This document shows positions 11,636 through 23,932 of a stretch of DNA of 64,000 nucleotides, piece by piece. The notes beneath the pieces were generated by a model. It made no database searches. It saw only the letters and a program-made list of their open reading frames with translations, and had not been told where the DNA came from. The position numbers were made by a program, and so were the translations under genes. The stretch covers positions 86,970-150,969 of the forward strand of contig NW_024468556.1 of assembly GCF_001632365.1 (NCBI RefSeq), given 5' to 3'. The stretch comes from Laetiporus sulphureus 93-53 (taxonomy: Eukaryota; Basidiomycota; Agaricomycetes; Polyporales; Laetiporaceae). Positions within the stretch are counted from its first letter, which is position 1. Every line of letters begins with the position of its first letter.

Positions 11636-12826
11636 ATGTCGACGGCCACAAAGCAGACACTTGCTATCGGTGGCATCACAGTGCATGTTTACTCACAACC
11701 GAACGCGACAGATCCTGCCACACCTGTCACCGTCCTGTTTCTCCTACATGGCAGGAAGCGCACGGTTAAAGACTGCGAGTGGATCGCAGAGTCTACTTTG
11801 AAGTGGACCCAGGAACAGCGCAAAGCCAGCAGAAATCAAGCCCAGGATCTGCTTATCGTGACTTTTGTATGTGCCTGGCCGTCATCGTGCAGTTTGGGGA
11901 TTCGACGATACTGACGCGTTGATCTTCATGAAGGGTCTGCGCAATCACGGCTCACGGGTTGTGGACAGGCATGCAAATAACGGCTGGAAGAAAGAAGCAT
12001 CCGAGAACAATGCGCGCTACGCGTGCGTTAATAACTACTCTAAATTGCTCGGAATCCGATGTTTTGCTGAATACCTTCCGGTCCTTACAGAGTGGACATG
12101 TATGCGATAATCGGTACATTGCTCAAACGCTCTTCCGCTGAACATGATCCACTGAAGGATTCTCAATGGCAGCTGGGACGTCGAGAGACATTTCCTTCCT
12201 GATTGACTTTCTACCGTCGTACTTGTATCCGTCCGGAGACCGTACCATCGCGCAATGGCTCGTGGGGGGCCTCAGCCTCGGAGGCCATACTACATGGTAT
12301 ACTTTACGAAATGGTAAGTGGCGTTGTACGTCACGTCCTCGTCTATGCAAGACTGAATGACACGTTCGCAGAGCCAAGGGTGGTAATCGGCATTGTGATC
12401 GCCGGTCAGCAACCATATATAATCAGGAAGAAAACAATCCATCGCTAACGAGAAGCATCCATTACAGGCTGCCCGGCTTACCTCAAGATGATGGCCGAAC
12501 GAGCGAAGGAGATGGGCATCCCATTCACACCACCACACATACCAAAATCGCTACTTCACTTCATCCAGGCGCACGACGCAGCCGCAGCGCCATACATGTC
12601 CTCCGGCAGCTCCAATCCGTTCCTCGGCAAGAAGGTGCTCGCCTTGGCGGGCACAGCTGACAAGTCAGTTCCCTGGGCAGCATCGCGAGGGTTTGTGGAG
12701 AATCTGAACGTGGGAGAAGGTGGTGTGAAACAAGTTTTTATTCAGCCCGGAGTGGGCCATGAGTGTACCGGGGAGATGGTGAAGGTTATGTCCAAGTTCA
12801 TTTGGGAACAGGCGCTGGCTGTTTGA
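11636..12826 (+). CDS. Alpha/beta hydrolase, tandem copy 2 (divergent oxyanion region)
   Basis: Paralogue of the gene 550 bp upstream, with the same start (MST-KQT-A-GGITVHVYSQPNAT pattern), the same intron positions and the same 23-nt third exon. It is about 290 residues. Triad residues are kept: GGLSLGGH (Ser), GTADKSVPW (Asp) and GVGHECT (His). The loop after the HG dipeptide, however, reads HGRKRTVKD where copy 1 has HGRTGSAQE, so two basic residues replace the small TGS. Because this loop usually shapes the oxyanion hole and substrate pocket, a changed specificity is possible. The frame is open through all exons, so the gene looks functional rather than decayed. The substrate is unknown. 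Confidence 0.8.
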
Positions 12827-14366
12827 CAAACTAGAACAAGGGCCTGGCTACCTTAGCGATTGCGTTGAATCTCCCATACGAGACCGTCATATCGAAAGAA
12901 AACGGTAGAAAGATGACGAGCGTAGGGTGAAGTGGGGGAACGTGAACAAGATCTGGGTCGTCGTTGCGATATGCTCCGAAGCATTTATGAGCTTTTTGAA
13001 GCTTGAAGAATCGGTGGCGGAATTTGTCGAGAATCTGGTAGCAGGTTGCCCCTTGGGCATTCTGCGCCGGGTCCGCAAGCTGACGAAGCAATTGTGGAGA
13101 AACAGTGAAGATATGGGGATATCGTTAAGACTGCGAGGCGGACGTCGTGGTCTTGAGAAATGCGGGTGAGAATGTGAGGTGGAACATGGGTCATCGACAT
13201 CGAACGATGCCACGAGATTGGACACGTGAGAGGCGGTTACAAGCAAATGGTGTGTCGGGAAGCAGGCAGCATTGCTGAAGCGTGCATGGGTGCTTGGAGA
13301 TTGTTCATGTACTCACACACCGTGACTGAAGGAATGGTACCATGACGTTGTCCTTGAGGAAAAACGGTCCAAGTGTACTTCGCGAAGCCATCTCGATCTA
13401 GTGGGCTCGCGAAATGATGCATGGGATCCGAGATTCAAGGGATTAACGAGATTGCAGCTCTGACATCCTCATGGAGATAGAGTTCCTTGAGAATTATAGA
13501 AGATTGGGCAGGCATGAAAGCAATACTAGACCTCGTTCGCCGAAGCACAAGATGACAGTCTGGGAATTGATGCAATGCGAACAGTGACAGCTAGAAAAGT
13601 GTGCGGATGAAGCTTGAGCTTGAGTTAGTGCACGACAATTGGCAACCACATGCTTACCAGAATTGCAACATCCAACAAGATTAGGGCGCGTGTAAATAGC
13701 CACCGTTGACTAGCCAGCCTTAACTTACCTCAAATTTTGGGCCAGAATTGTAAGTTGGTTGTGAGGAAAATCCCAGGTCCTTCCAGATGTGTCCATAAGT
13801 TGATTGAGGATTTCATAGAGAATGTCATGAGTGAGCAGCCTGAATGAGACTCCAATGATGAAGGCGAATGACTCCTGCCATTTCAGCCACCGGAAGCACC
13901 ATATGTCAGACAATGAACACAAACTGTGGTGCGCACTTGTCTGGCACCTGAATACGGGACAGCAGGCGTATATCCGACGCCGTAGAATGCAGGTGCTGCG
14001 TGGAGGACGCTGGGCAGACAACGACAGTCTAGGAGAGTAACTGGGATGTAACGAGCTATAGTAGTGACCGTGTCAGACGAATGCGGATCGAGACGGTCCG
14101 CTACCTGGGGCCACAACTCATTAATTCAGTCGGCCACAGTGATTAACATTGCAATGACCAGCGGCTCCGACAATCTACCAGAGGCACAAAAATCCATGAA
14201 GGGCCCATCAAAATCTCGTTAAAGGTTAGAGGGAAAGGCGTGCAACACATAGACGCTGGCCGACGCGCTTTCATTTCCGCGTCGCAGACTCTCAGCCTAA
14301 ACTCACTGATTCCCTTTAAGCTTCGTGCCTGCCAGGATACCCGAAACACTGTGTACCTTTGGCAGT
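12827..14366. other. Gene-free interval
   Basis: About 1.5 kb with only short unrelated ORFs on both strands and no recognisable motif or repeat. The right end should hold the promoter of BCS1. Confidence 0.4.
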
Positions 14367-16045
14367 ATGCAGCCGCCTCCAATTTCTCAATTACCCAATG
14401 TGGCTCCAGCAAGCAGCTCAACAATGCTAATCAGTTTGTTCGGAGACAAGTGCGTACTTTGCCGTTTCCTCTGTGATGTCGCTGAACGGATGTGCTTCTC
14501 AAGCATAGTCCATATTTTCAGGCCGGATTTGGTCTGATGGTACGTTGTCATTCCGATCAGCAGGATTGCCATCTCTCATGACGGCTTTCGTCAGGGCCTA
14601 GGGGTTGGCCTGAGTGCGCTCCGTCAAGCCCTCATTATCTCGTCGGTAGCACTCCGTCGTCGCATGCTTGTGTCTCTTGAAATCAACAACAAGGATCCGG
14701 CATATGACTGGTTTCTCACTTGGATGGCCCAGCGTAACAGTGAGGCAGCAGCACAGCCGAAGAGAATATGGTCACCGGAATCATGGATCCGTAGCCATCA
14801 GATCAGCGTCCAGACCCTGCATGAGCAGCGGAAGAACGGCAGCTCCTCCGTGCTCTTCAAGCTCGTCGCTGGACCCGGAGTGCACTATTTGCGATACCGT
14901 AAAGCTTGGATGCAGGCGCGTTCTCTGGATAATGCTCATTCTACATCATCGCGTCCTTACCTTAGCATTTGCGTGCTTGCAGGTTAAAAGAGAACGAGAG
15001 ACGCGATCTCAGCAGCTGATGTCGGGTATCCCCTGGGAGACTGTCACCCTTACCACGCTCTCGCGCGATCGCGACAAGTTCCGCGAGCTGCTATCAGAGG
15101 CTCGTGACATGGCACTCCGTGCGCAAGAGGGAAAGCTGGTGATACATACAGCATGGGGAATAGAATGGCGGCCGTTCGGCCAGCCACGACGGAAGCGTCC
15201 GTTGCAAAGTGTCGTGCTTGCGCAAGGTGTCGCAGAGCGCATCGAGGAGGACGCAAAGGCGTTCTTGCAGAGGAGGAAATGGTATGAGGATCGAGGTGCG
15301 AATGCTCTCTACCGATGCCTTGCGGCGCCGGTTCTCATATGAAATCTAAAAGGTATCCCATACCGCCGAGGATATCTCTTTCATGGTCCGCCAGGCTCGG
15401 GCAAGTCCTCATTTATACAAGCTCTTGCAGGCGCTCTTTCGTATGATATTTGCCTCCTCAATCTGTCTGAACGCGGGCTCGCCGACGACAAGCTCATCCA
15501 TCTTCTCTCCAACGCCCCGGAACGCAGCTTTGTGCTCATCGAGGATGTCGATGCAGCATTTAACAAGCGGGTGCAGACCACGGCAGACGGGTTAGTGTTT
15601 ACATCACGTCTTGGGGGCGTGCTCCTGAGCAGAAATCTCTTGCAGGTACCAATCTTCCGTGACCTTCTCAGGATTCCTCAACGCGCTCGACGGAGTCGCG
15701 TCAGGGGAAGAGCGCATCATCTTCATGACGACCAACCACCCGGAGCGGCTCGACCCCGCGCTCATCCGGCCGGGACGCGTCGACCTTGCGGTCCTTCTGG
15801 ACGACGCGGCCCCAGAGCAGGCGCGCAGGCTTTTCATGCAGTTCTATCGAGGCGCGGATGGTCACGAGCACATAGGCGAAGAGCAGCTCGAGAGCATGGG
15901 CCGGGAGATCCAGGAGACGGTCGAACACGACATGAAGCTGGGTCTGCGGACGAGTATGGCTGCGCTCCAAGGTCTCTTCATCAGGAGCACAGCCGCGGAG
16001 GCCGTGAAAGGTGTCAAAACGCTGATAGTGCCACATGCGTCGTGA
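14367..16045 (+). CDS. BCS1: Mitochondrial complex III chaperone, AAA ATPase Bcs1
   Basis: Inner-membrane AAA protein that translocates the folded Rieske iron-sulfur protein into the bc1 complex. Reconstruction joins [26 protein letters not shown] (intron 14450-14508), [13 protein letters not shown] (intron 14540-14594, membrane helix region) and [18 protein letters not shown], the Bcs1-specific N-terminal domain. Then come [14 protein letters not shown] (Walker A), [12 protein letters not shown] (Walker B), [11 protein letters not shown] and [19 protein letters not shown] (second region of homology with the arginine fingers). The length of roughly 450 residues is close to yeast Bcs1. All motifs are intact. 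The acceptor at 14508 was chosen over a nearby CAG because it alone restores NPYF-GFGLM. Confidence 0.92.
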
Positions 16046-16310
16046 TGCACTGCCTGCAAGATTTAATAACACATACGTATGTTCGACAACAAAATAATTG
16101 ATGACAATGAAAGACCCAAAATCTCCAGCAAATTGAGACCATAACGTCTCCTTATCAAATAGCCGCAAGGAAATGAGCGGCTTGAAGTCCTGGGATGTAT
16201 TAGAGAAATCATATGATCGGCACAGATTGGGAACGAATGTTCGAGTGAGTCGATCATCTCCCGGATGATTGGTGGTAAATCCTTCAAAGAGCGTTCCAAG
16301 ACTCATGCTC

Positions 16311-18396
16311 CTATCCAGGCGCGTCATCAGTCGGGATGTAGCCACCGGTTGAATTCATACATACCCCAGAAACATCAGTTATGGTGTCCACGGTCTTTAT
16401 GTCACTAGTGGACCGGATGTGAATCTGGATACTCTGCGAAGTCGATTGCATCAAAGCTGATTCAAACCGAGGTGAACAGTAGGGTTTGCCCACCCGCTCT
16501 CCGCCGCTATGTTGTTGCTCCGTTTTGTGATTGTAACTGCTGCTGGATACCACGCTGTGGCCTGGTGGCCTGGATAGAGGGATCGACACGACGCCGTCCG
16601 CGCTGTAAGTTACTGACCTCTCTCGGAGACCCTGCCTTGCGTTCAGCGATGCGAGAAGGGAGTTGAGGAACACTATACAAGCGTGGCGGTGAGGCGAAGG
16701 TGACGTTCTGTTTGAGATGAGTCCCGCTTACGCTTGGGAAGCACAAAGTAGATGGCGATGAATGTGAACTTTGTAGCGTTCGGCTCGGTTGCGTACTGCA
16801 CTATCCTCAGAGCAGCCACGGATCATATTGCACAAGCGAACTCACGATTATGAGACAAATTATGGAGCAGAGACTGCAGAGGAACAATGAGTCATTGATG
16901 AAATCCATTGGGGATTCGATGATACCTTGTCAGAGCACCGGTGTTGATGCTATATATCATTAACACGCGGACCACTGAGTTCGTTCTGTGGTGTGAAAAT
17001 GAACGTCAGGACTAGATATATACCAGTAGTCATCGTACCTTGCGAAAGCCGAGCGACGCCGACTCAAGAGGATGCAGAGAGAACTAGCGATGAGCACGTC
17101 TGCAACCACTGCAGAGATGAGGCTTGTATATATGAACCACTGATACACGCATTTATGCTTAGCAGGAACGCGATGCAGGACCAATAGGAAGCCAACCGTG
17201 ATGCTCGTGAGGTCAAAATAATCGGACAAAGAGAGCCTGCCCACGAGCAACATGTGAGCACGATCCCCTCGTGAAGATGAGCTTGAACACGTACCCTTTG
17301 ATTGCGAACGCTAGGCCGCATACAAATATGTGAGTATCACAGGCACATATTGTCCGTTATCATCGTAAATTGATGCGCACCCCAGCTGCTACCTATCGTA
17401 CATATTTCATATTTGTGGCCCTTCTAGAACATGGTGAAGTAGCACGCACCGAAAACCACCATAGTGCTGATGGCCTGTGCCGATGGTAAGCTACCAGGCT
17501 ACGGCTATGCGTATCTGCGAGGCTCACGATCGCAGTGGTGATGACCCAGTTTCTGTCGCTTACTAGACAACACGTTAGAGAGCATACATCAGATAAGTCT
17601 GCCTAGATCTCACACAAGTACACTCGGTGGCAGAATAAGCTGTTCAGAGAGGTGGCATCAGCAACCGCCGTCGATCTAGTAGTTGTGCTTCGCTTACCCT
17701 CTCACGAGCGTGTCGCTTGTACTCTAAGACGCTAGCTTAAGCGGGAGAAACGTATGAAGGTTTCACAGAAGGACTCACAGCAACGAAAACATGCGCCTAT
17801 CAGCGTCGTAAATGTCTCGATACGGATCTCAAAGTATGCGGATCTGACTTACCATGACGCTCCTATTTATCACACGTCAAGATCAGCTGTAATGGATAAA
17901 TCGAGGAAGAAGATAGACACACCACTCTGGTGCCAAGAGTGCGAGCACGTTCGAGAAGTCAATGACGGCGTATGTGTAGAAGGCATGTGTGATGAACGCT
18001 TGGTGCAAACAGTCCAGTATCCTAGACCCAGAACCCAATGATTACTGACTATGGAAGTGAAGGCGCCACACTTGCCATAGGCAAAAGACCTGATATTCGT
18101 CAAACAAGTCTGTTTCTTTAGAAAAAGGAACTTCTGCGCACCAAAATCTTCATCAGAAGCGGATCATTTTTGCTGCGCTTGTAGTACATGTATGTTTGAA
18201 CATTGGTAACACCAAACAGGCTGTGTTTACAGTATGAGCCCTGCATGTCTTCGGGGCTATAGAACTCACATTGCGCCAAAGATGGTTCCTGAACTTACGG
18301 TCAGCCATTCGTCTTCTTTGAATCGGTCAAGACCATACCGATGTAGGTTGCGCCCAGCGTCGGAGCGAGCGCAAAGTTACTACCAGAAGGTGACAT
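16311..18396 (-). pseudogene. DUF6534 seven-helix membrane protein, probably damaged in its 5' half
   Basis: DUF6534 proteins are multi-pass membrane proteins expanded in agaricomycetes; their function is unknown. The 3' half is well formed: FDLTSITVGFLLVLH.., a helix in VADVLIASSLCILLSRR, then RTNSVVRVLMIYSINTGALT, KFTFIAIYFVLPK and FLNSLLASLNAR, followed by a Ser-rich cytosolic tail. The 5' half carries recognisable pieces: LAPTLGATYIGM at the start (ATG 18396), LFGVTNVQTYMYYKR, and LDCLHQAFITHAFYTYAV. These pieces cannot be joined by ordinary GT-AG introns. There is a TGA before the only strong donor after the first helix, a TAG before LDCLHQ, and frame changes around positions 17,850-17,930. 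Either it is a pseudogene or the assembly contains small errors. Confidence 0.62.
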
Positions 18397-19845
18397 TGCT
18401 GCTGTGCCGCCGAGTCTCTGTGCCGCGTGGGGGAAAGTGTCGTTTCAGCAGATGACTGTCGTCGTTCGGACAGCTTTATGTGCTATCAAAAGGCACCGGA
18501 TCTGTCGAAGTTCCTCCGCACAATCTTCCGCGTCAGGGCCCTTGCTTAGATTATGCCCCAGTCGCCAGAAGCGGATAGTCATGAGTAGTTTGCCGAGCCC
18601 AGGCGTCATGTTGCCCAATCGCCGCGAGCACGCGATGTTATAGTTTCTGTTTTCGCATGCCTGATCAAGGGAGACGCCACATCTTCTCACGTTGCAGAGT
18701 ACAATTCATATAGAGAGTCGTTGCCTATGAACTTCGTACCTCTTTTGCCAACGTTCACGAAGGAGCTATATGAAATGGTCGATGTATCGTTCATAAGCGC
18801 GTCTAGATCCTCTAGACAGTGAGATTTTCTTGATGAAAGCCTTTCAAAACGAATAGTCGAACTTACTAGCGCGGAGGGATCCAATCAAAGGATAAGCATG
18901 TCTCGTCGATTGGTGCGGTGCCAAATCCGCATGGACGGGACCGCAAGCAGGATGTTCACAATGACCTCCGAAGAGGCACATGATTCCCGGCCCCACTGGA
19001 ACTATAAAAAAGCGCAGTCTGGACTTCGATATTATATCCACACAATTGGATCTTCTTACATTAATTCTCCCATGCTTCTGCCCTATTGTTCCTGGGGACG
19101 AGAATTTAGAATCACTGAGATATGGGTGCACAAGGAGATGTTCTCAGCGCGTAAACGGTCCCACAAGGTGGCACGCAGTACAGAACATCGCAACGATCAA
19201 AGGTGCGGGCGACGGCGAATGAGAAGACACTGCTCACAGAGCACTCTCAGCGAGATTAATTGAAGTGAGAACCTAGCTATGCCTCACGACAGCGCGAAAA
19301 GATTGTGTTCGGCTTTGAGGGTCAAGTCTAACGATAGCAGCCTTGTGCGGGCATGGCCGCAAAGTCAAATTTCATCAAGCGTTTTGCTTATGATGGGCCG
19401 TGCTCGCTGCTGGATAGGCTATATTGGCTGATCTTTCAGACCAGAGTTGGTGAGTGAGGCTTTCAGGTGCATCAAAGCATGAATTACTAACATAGAACAC
19501 CTACCTCGTGTAATATGTTGCGTTTACTGGATGATTTGGCATGCACGAAGGAAGCTTGATGATATTTTCACGAACGAGGGAAAAAAGGAGGAAACTTCCA
19601 CGATACGCTTGCGCCCGATGAAAATTCGCGACACATTCGTTTGGCTGGGAAATATGGACTGGAAACATTTCACAACGTTGACATTGATGATAAATTGCAC
19701 AGAAGGACAAGGATGACTGATCACTGCTATTGAAGGCCTGGGCCTGCGATGCAAATCGATCCCTTCTCGAAATGTTAGTATCGACGGAGACAGCAGAAAC
19801 TCATAAATAACACGAGAAAGCTTAGTGTTACATCGGAATGTCTTT
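18397..19845. other. Unassigned interval with possible minus-strand coding relics
   Basis: Several short minus-strand open stretches (for example 18687-18884 and 18844-19131) can be linked by a plausible intron. The joined sequence matches no family I recognise. It is probably the upstream region of the damaged DUF6534 gene plus the 3' UTR of CK2 beta. Confidence 0.3.
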
Positions 19846-20948
19846 CTACATCAAACCATGCTCCTCCAGCATCTCCAACCTCGCTACCTGTCTGTATGCC
19901 TCGATGAGGTTTTGGAGACGTTGCAGAGGTAACAGAAACCTTACCTCTCTCGAATTGCCTCCTGCCACCTCTGCAACTTTGCAATCTCGTTCACCTGGAA
20001 ACCAAAGATCCTTGGACGATATCGCTCCGCCTTGAGCGCAGCGCTTGCTGTGCTGAAGCCCTCTGGTACAGTGTCTGTGGGAGGCTCCTGATCTTCCCTT
20101 GCTCTCCTAGCTCGCCTGCCGCCTTCGACTTCCGAGCTCGCGCGCAGTGGTCCAAAGTCAACGGGGCCGCTCTTGGGCGGAATAAGGGTGGGGTAGACTA
20201 GGAAAAGTAGGTGCGGGAATGAGGTGCCGAAGTATGCACCGTCAATTGATCCATGGCGGGAGGACTTTGGAGAGTAGATATCCTCGCAGCGTCCGCAATA
20301 CAGTTTGACCGACTTCTCGTACGGGACATCCGTGAGTCCAACGGGTAGGAGAGGTTGCTGTTGGCACAAAACACGTGGGCACCGACCAAAGTCGGCCTTT
20401 TTGTACTTCTCAAGCTGTCATAATCACCAGATTATAGCGTGGCGAGACCTTGAGACAAGGATGGAGAGTTATCGTAGATCGGCGACGAACCATTTTGGCC
20501 AAGCCCCTTGAGGTAACAATCCATCGTGCGTGAATTAGCCCATAGAGCAAGCGAGCTTGGATGTCAAGCGTGCCACGGAACTCATCCTGGACCTCGTCGT
20601 CCTCTACGAGAAACAATTGGTATGTGACGGATGCGCTTTGGATGCACGAACCTAGATTGTCCGTGATGAGGTCGAGCGCTTGTGAGTAGTGCTGAACCTC
20701 AGTGTTGAGGCCTGTGAGGTTGAATCGGTCCAAAATGTAATCTTCCTCGACTTCGCAGAAATACTCGTTGCCCTTGGAGGACAGGAACCAGGAAATCCAC
20801 TATCACGGGTGGTCAGAAAGAGAAGACAAACTGATATCGAAGACATCGATGTACCGAACTAGGATCCTGTTAGAATGGGGGGAGACAGGGCGGGATAGTA
20901 TGCTCACTTGGAGTAGTCAGAGTCTGATCCAGTCGATACTTCATCCAT
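19846..20948 (-). CDS. CKB1: Casein kinase 2 regulatory (beta) subunit
   Basis: Regulatory subunit of the CK2 holoenzyme, which phosphorylates many nuclear and cytosolic proteins. Conserved blocks run in order: acidic start [78 protein letters not shown] and [12 protein letters not shown]. The four zinc-ribbon cysteines are present as C-x5-C and C-x2-C pairs (CPRVLC, CGRC). [10 protein letters not shown] follows, then [17 protein letters not shown] linker rich in Arg/Glu ([14 protein letters not shown]) is inserted before the last motif, as in other fungal beta subunits. Introns at 19892-19944, 20415-20490 and 20604-20651 fit well. The first intron region (about 20,810-20,910) is less certain and could yield a small extra exon. 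The gene shares a promoter of about 300 bp with GUP1. The paralogue label (CKB1 versus CKB2) is not resolved. Confidence 0.9.
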
Positions 20949-21254
20949 GACTATGTCATCCACCATCTTGTCAGTTTGGTTGTCTCGAAAGGTATCTTAC
21001 TAGCGGAACTAACTTTGACGCGAACGGCAAAGCGGAAGAGCGAAGAAGTCGGGTGAGAGAAGATGGTCAAGTCGATGCAGCCACCATGCGGCGCGGCCAC
21101 GGAGCGCCTTGGGCGTTAATGCGCGTTGCTTCACGCTCGATCCAAGTCTCACATCCACCTGCGTTTTCAGTCATTTGCGGACTCGGAATTACCTGCTGGA
21201 AGACAGATATATGCGCATTGGTCCTCTCGGATGCTAGGCGACGTGGTACTACAG

Positions 21255-23576
21255 ATGCCGACTGATTTGCGCCCAACTGTCTCCTCCTTTGAGCTGGCCC
21301 AAGAGCCGACAACGCGACGAAGGGGAATTACTACGCTCACCGTTGACATACCTTCTTCCCATCATCCCCAAGCTAAAGAGGCCCATCATTCGCCTGCGCG
21401 ATGGAAATCTCCCGAGTTCATTCTGTATGCAATAATCTTCTGTGTCGTGGTGCCTATCATGATTTGGATACCCATGAGACTCAGTTCACGTATGTGTATT
21501 TCGCCTGCCGATTCTGCTAAGCTCAAGCTGTGGACGCAGCCTCACATCGCAATTACGTCCAGTATAACCGGAGATTGTCTCCAGGCTGGATGTTCGGGCG
21601 TCGAGTCGTGAGTCGCATCGTGATTGCAGCCTCCGCTGGATGACATTGATCGACAATGCAGGACAATAGTGACGCCCAGTATCGCTCGTTTCGTAACAAT
21701 ATGTTCTCCCTAGTTCTTCTTGCTGGGGTGTTCCTTGGCGCCAAACTAGTGTATACAAGCTCTATTCGACGGTTATGGTCAAGGCCGGCCTCTGATAGGA
21801 CATACTTGGTGCCATTTTTATGCATGTTTTCTGTGCTAATGCTGGCTGGTCTGCATGGTACAAGCGCCATCAAAATTATTGCCATACTCTCTATGAACTA
21901 CGCTATCGGGAAGACCTGCAGAGGATCCAAGCTTGGGCCTACGTTGACCTGGCTGTTCAATGCTGGAATCCTATATACCAGTGAACGCGCTGAGGGCTAC
22001 CGTTTCGAAATCCTACACAGCTCACTCGGGTTTCTTGTGCGTTTTAATTGCTTAGTTGCTCAGGGTCGCTCATTTACACGACGTTGTGCATCATATTGTT
22101 AGGATAGTATACCGGGTATATATCCGCGTTGGCATGTTAGTTTCAATATCACCGCGCTGCGGCTCATATCGTTCAACTTGGACTATCACTGGGCATGCAA
22201 TGGAGTCGGTACTGCTAGTGTATGTACCGCCACCAATACATCGACATTTTGTTCACTATAGTGGGTTAAGTCAGACAGCACAATGACGGAAAAGCAACGA
22301 AAAACCACCGCACATCCTCTCGAAAGATATTCATACGCAAACTTCTTTGCCTATGTTTTGTATCCTCCTTTGTACATCGCTGGTCCGATCATGACCTTCA
22401 ACGACTTCGTATGGCAGGTTGGTCAGGGTACCATCGCCAATTTCGTTCTGCTGCTAAGCGCGTACCTCGCATAGCTCCATCGCCCGGCCCCGGTATCTCT
22501 CCGAGGAACGCTCAGCTATCTATTCCGTTTCCTCGTGTGTTTCCTCACACTGGAATTCATCCTACATTTCATGTACGTCGTTGCGATCAAAGATACGAAG
22601 GCGTGGGCTGGCGACTCTGCCGCCGAACTGTGCATGATCGGCTTTTGGAATCTGATCGTCGTATGGCTGAAGGTACGTGACGCTGCTGTGTCAATACTCT
22701 TCGACGATGCCAACATTCCACCAGCTATTGATTCCGTGGCGGTTCTTCCGCTTGTGGGCGCTCGCCGATGGGATGGACCCACTGGAGAACATGGTTCGAT
22801 GCATGGCGAACAACTACTCCACCCTGGGCTTCTGGCGGAGTTGGCATCGTAGCTACAACTTGTGGATTGTCCGGTAAGTTGCGCGTCTGCTAGCCTATAA
22901 GATCTGTCACGGTTTTAAACTTTCACACGTTATACATGGACAGTTATATCTACGTCCCCCTCGGCGGTACAAATAACGTCGTGTTTGCGACCCTTATCAT
23001 CTTCTCCTTTGTCGCATTGTGGCATGACCTGTCCTTCCGGCTCTTGGCTTGGGGTTGGCTCGTCAGCTTGTTCATCCTACCAGAGCTGATAGCGAGATAC
23101 CTCCTCAGTCCTACGAAGGTCAGTTCAACAGTGCCATTAGCCTGCATTTGGACAACTGATCGGTCTTCCTGGTTGTCCCGATCGATGCGCGCATGAACAA
23201 TCTTGCAGTATGGCTCAAGATGGTGGTACAGACATGTCTGTGCCGTCGGTGCAGTGCTCAATATCCTCATGATGATGGCCGCCAACCTCGTAGGCTTTGT
23301 CATTGGGATCGACGGTATCTCATATATGCTGCACCAGCTCACCGATACCTGGGAAGGCGCGTGCTGACCATTTCACTTGTTTCGCGTAGTAATGTTGACG
23401 TTCATTTCGTGCTCGTAGGGTTAAGATTTCTTGCCTTCGCGTGCGCATGTCTTTTCGTGGGGGCGCAGATCATGTTCGAGTACCGGTGGGTCGTATCCAC
23501 TGGTCTGCCTCATTTGGCTGATCGTATTTCCAAAGGGAGGAGGAACTACGCTGCGGTATCGTACGGCGATGTTGAT
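21255..23576 (+). CDS. GUP1: MBOAT-family protein Gup1 (GPI-anchor remodelling O-acyltransferase)
   Basis: In yeast, Gup1 is an ER O-acyltransferase that remodels GPI-anchor lipids; it was first described in glycerol uptake. Exons read [21 protein letters not shown] (first helix), [64 protein letters not shown] and [42 protein letters not shown] follows, with the catalytic histidine of the MBOAT family, and the protein ends in [16 protein letters not shown]. Roughly ten introns are needed and all join in frame. Many hydrophobic segments are visible. The protein is slightly over 500 residues. The start at 21255 gives a polar N-terminal tail before the first helix. The 3' end converges on the FAD monooxygenase, 356 bp away. 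Confidence 0.9.
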
Positions 23577-23932
23577 CTGTCGCACTACCTTGCATCAATC
23601 CGCTCTTTGGGCCATTCATACGACGGTACGGAGACGCATCCTATTACGCTGAACTCCTTCTAACGCGCGATGAAATTTGGACTTCTGCCATTCGGCAGCT
23701 GTAAATGTTACATTGTCGCTTGAACAGCAAGTGACCCTTCCATCGCACCACAACGAACCGATACCGTGGACTAGTAGCACACTGAGTCCCTAATCATTAT
23801 ACGCCCATACGATCGTAGTTAGCTGTTACACCATACAGATATGTGCCCATATGTCAACGGACGAGGGTCAGTGCAATGCAGATTGCCCTAACGTAGATCC
23901 AAATAATCCAAAAAATGTCCGTCTAGATGTTG

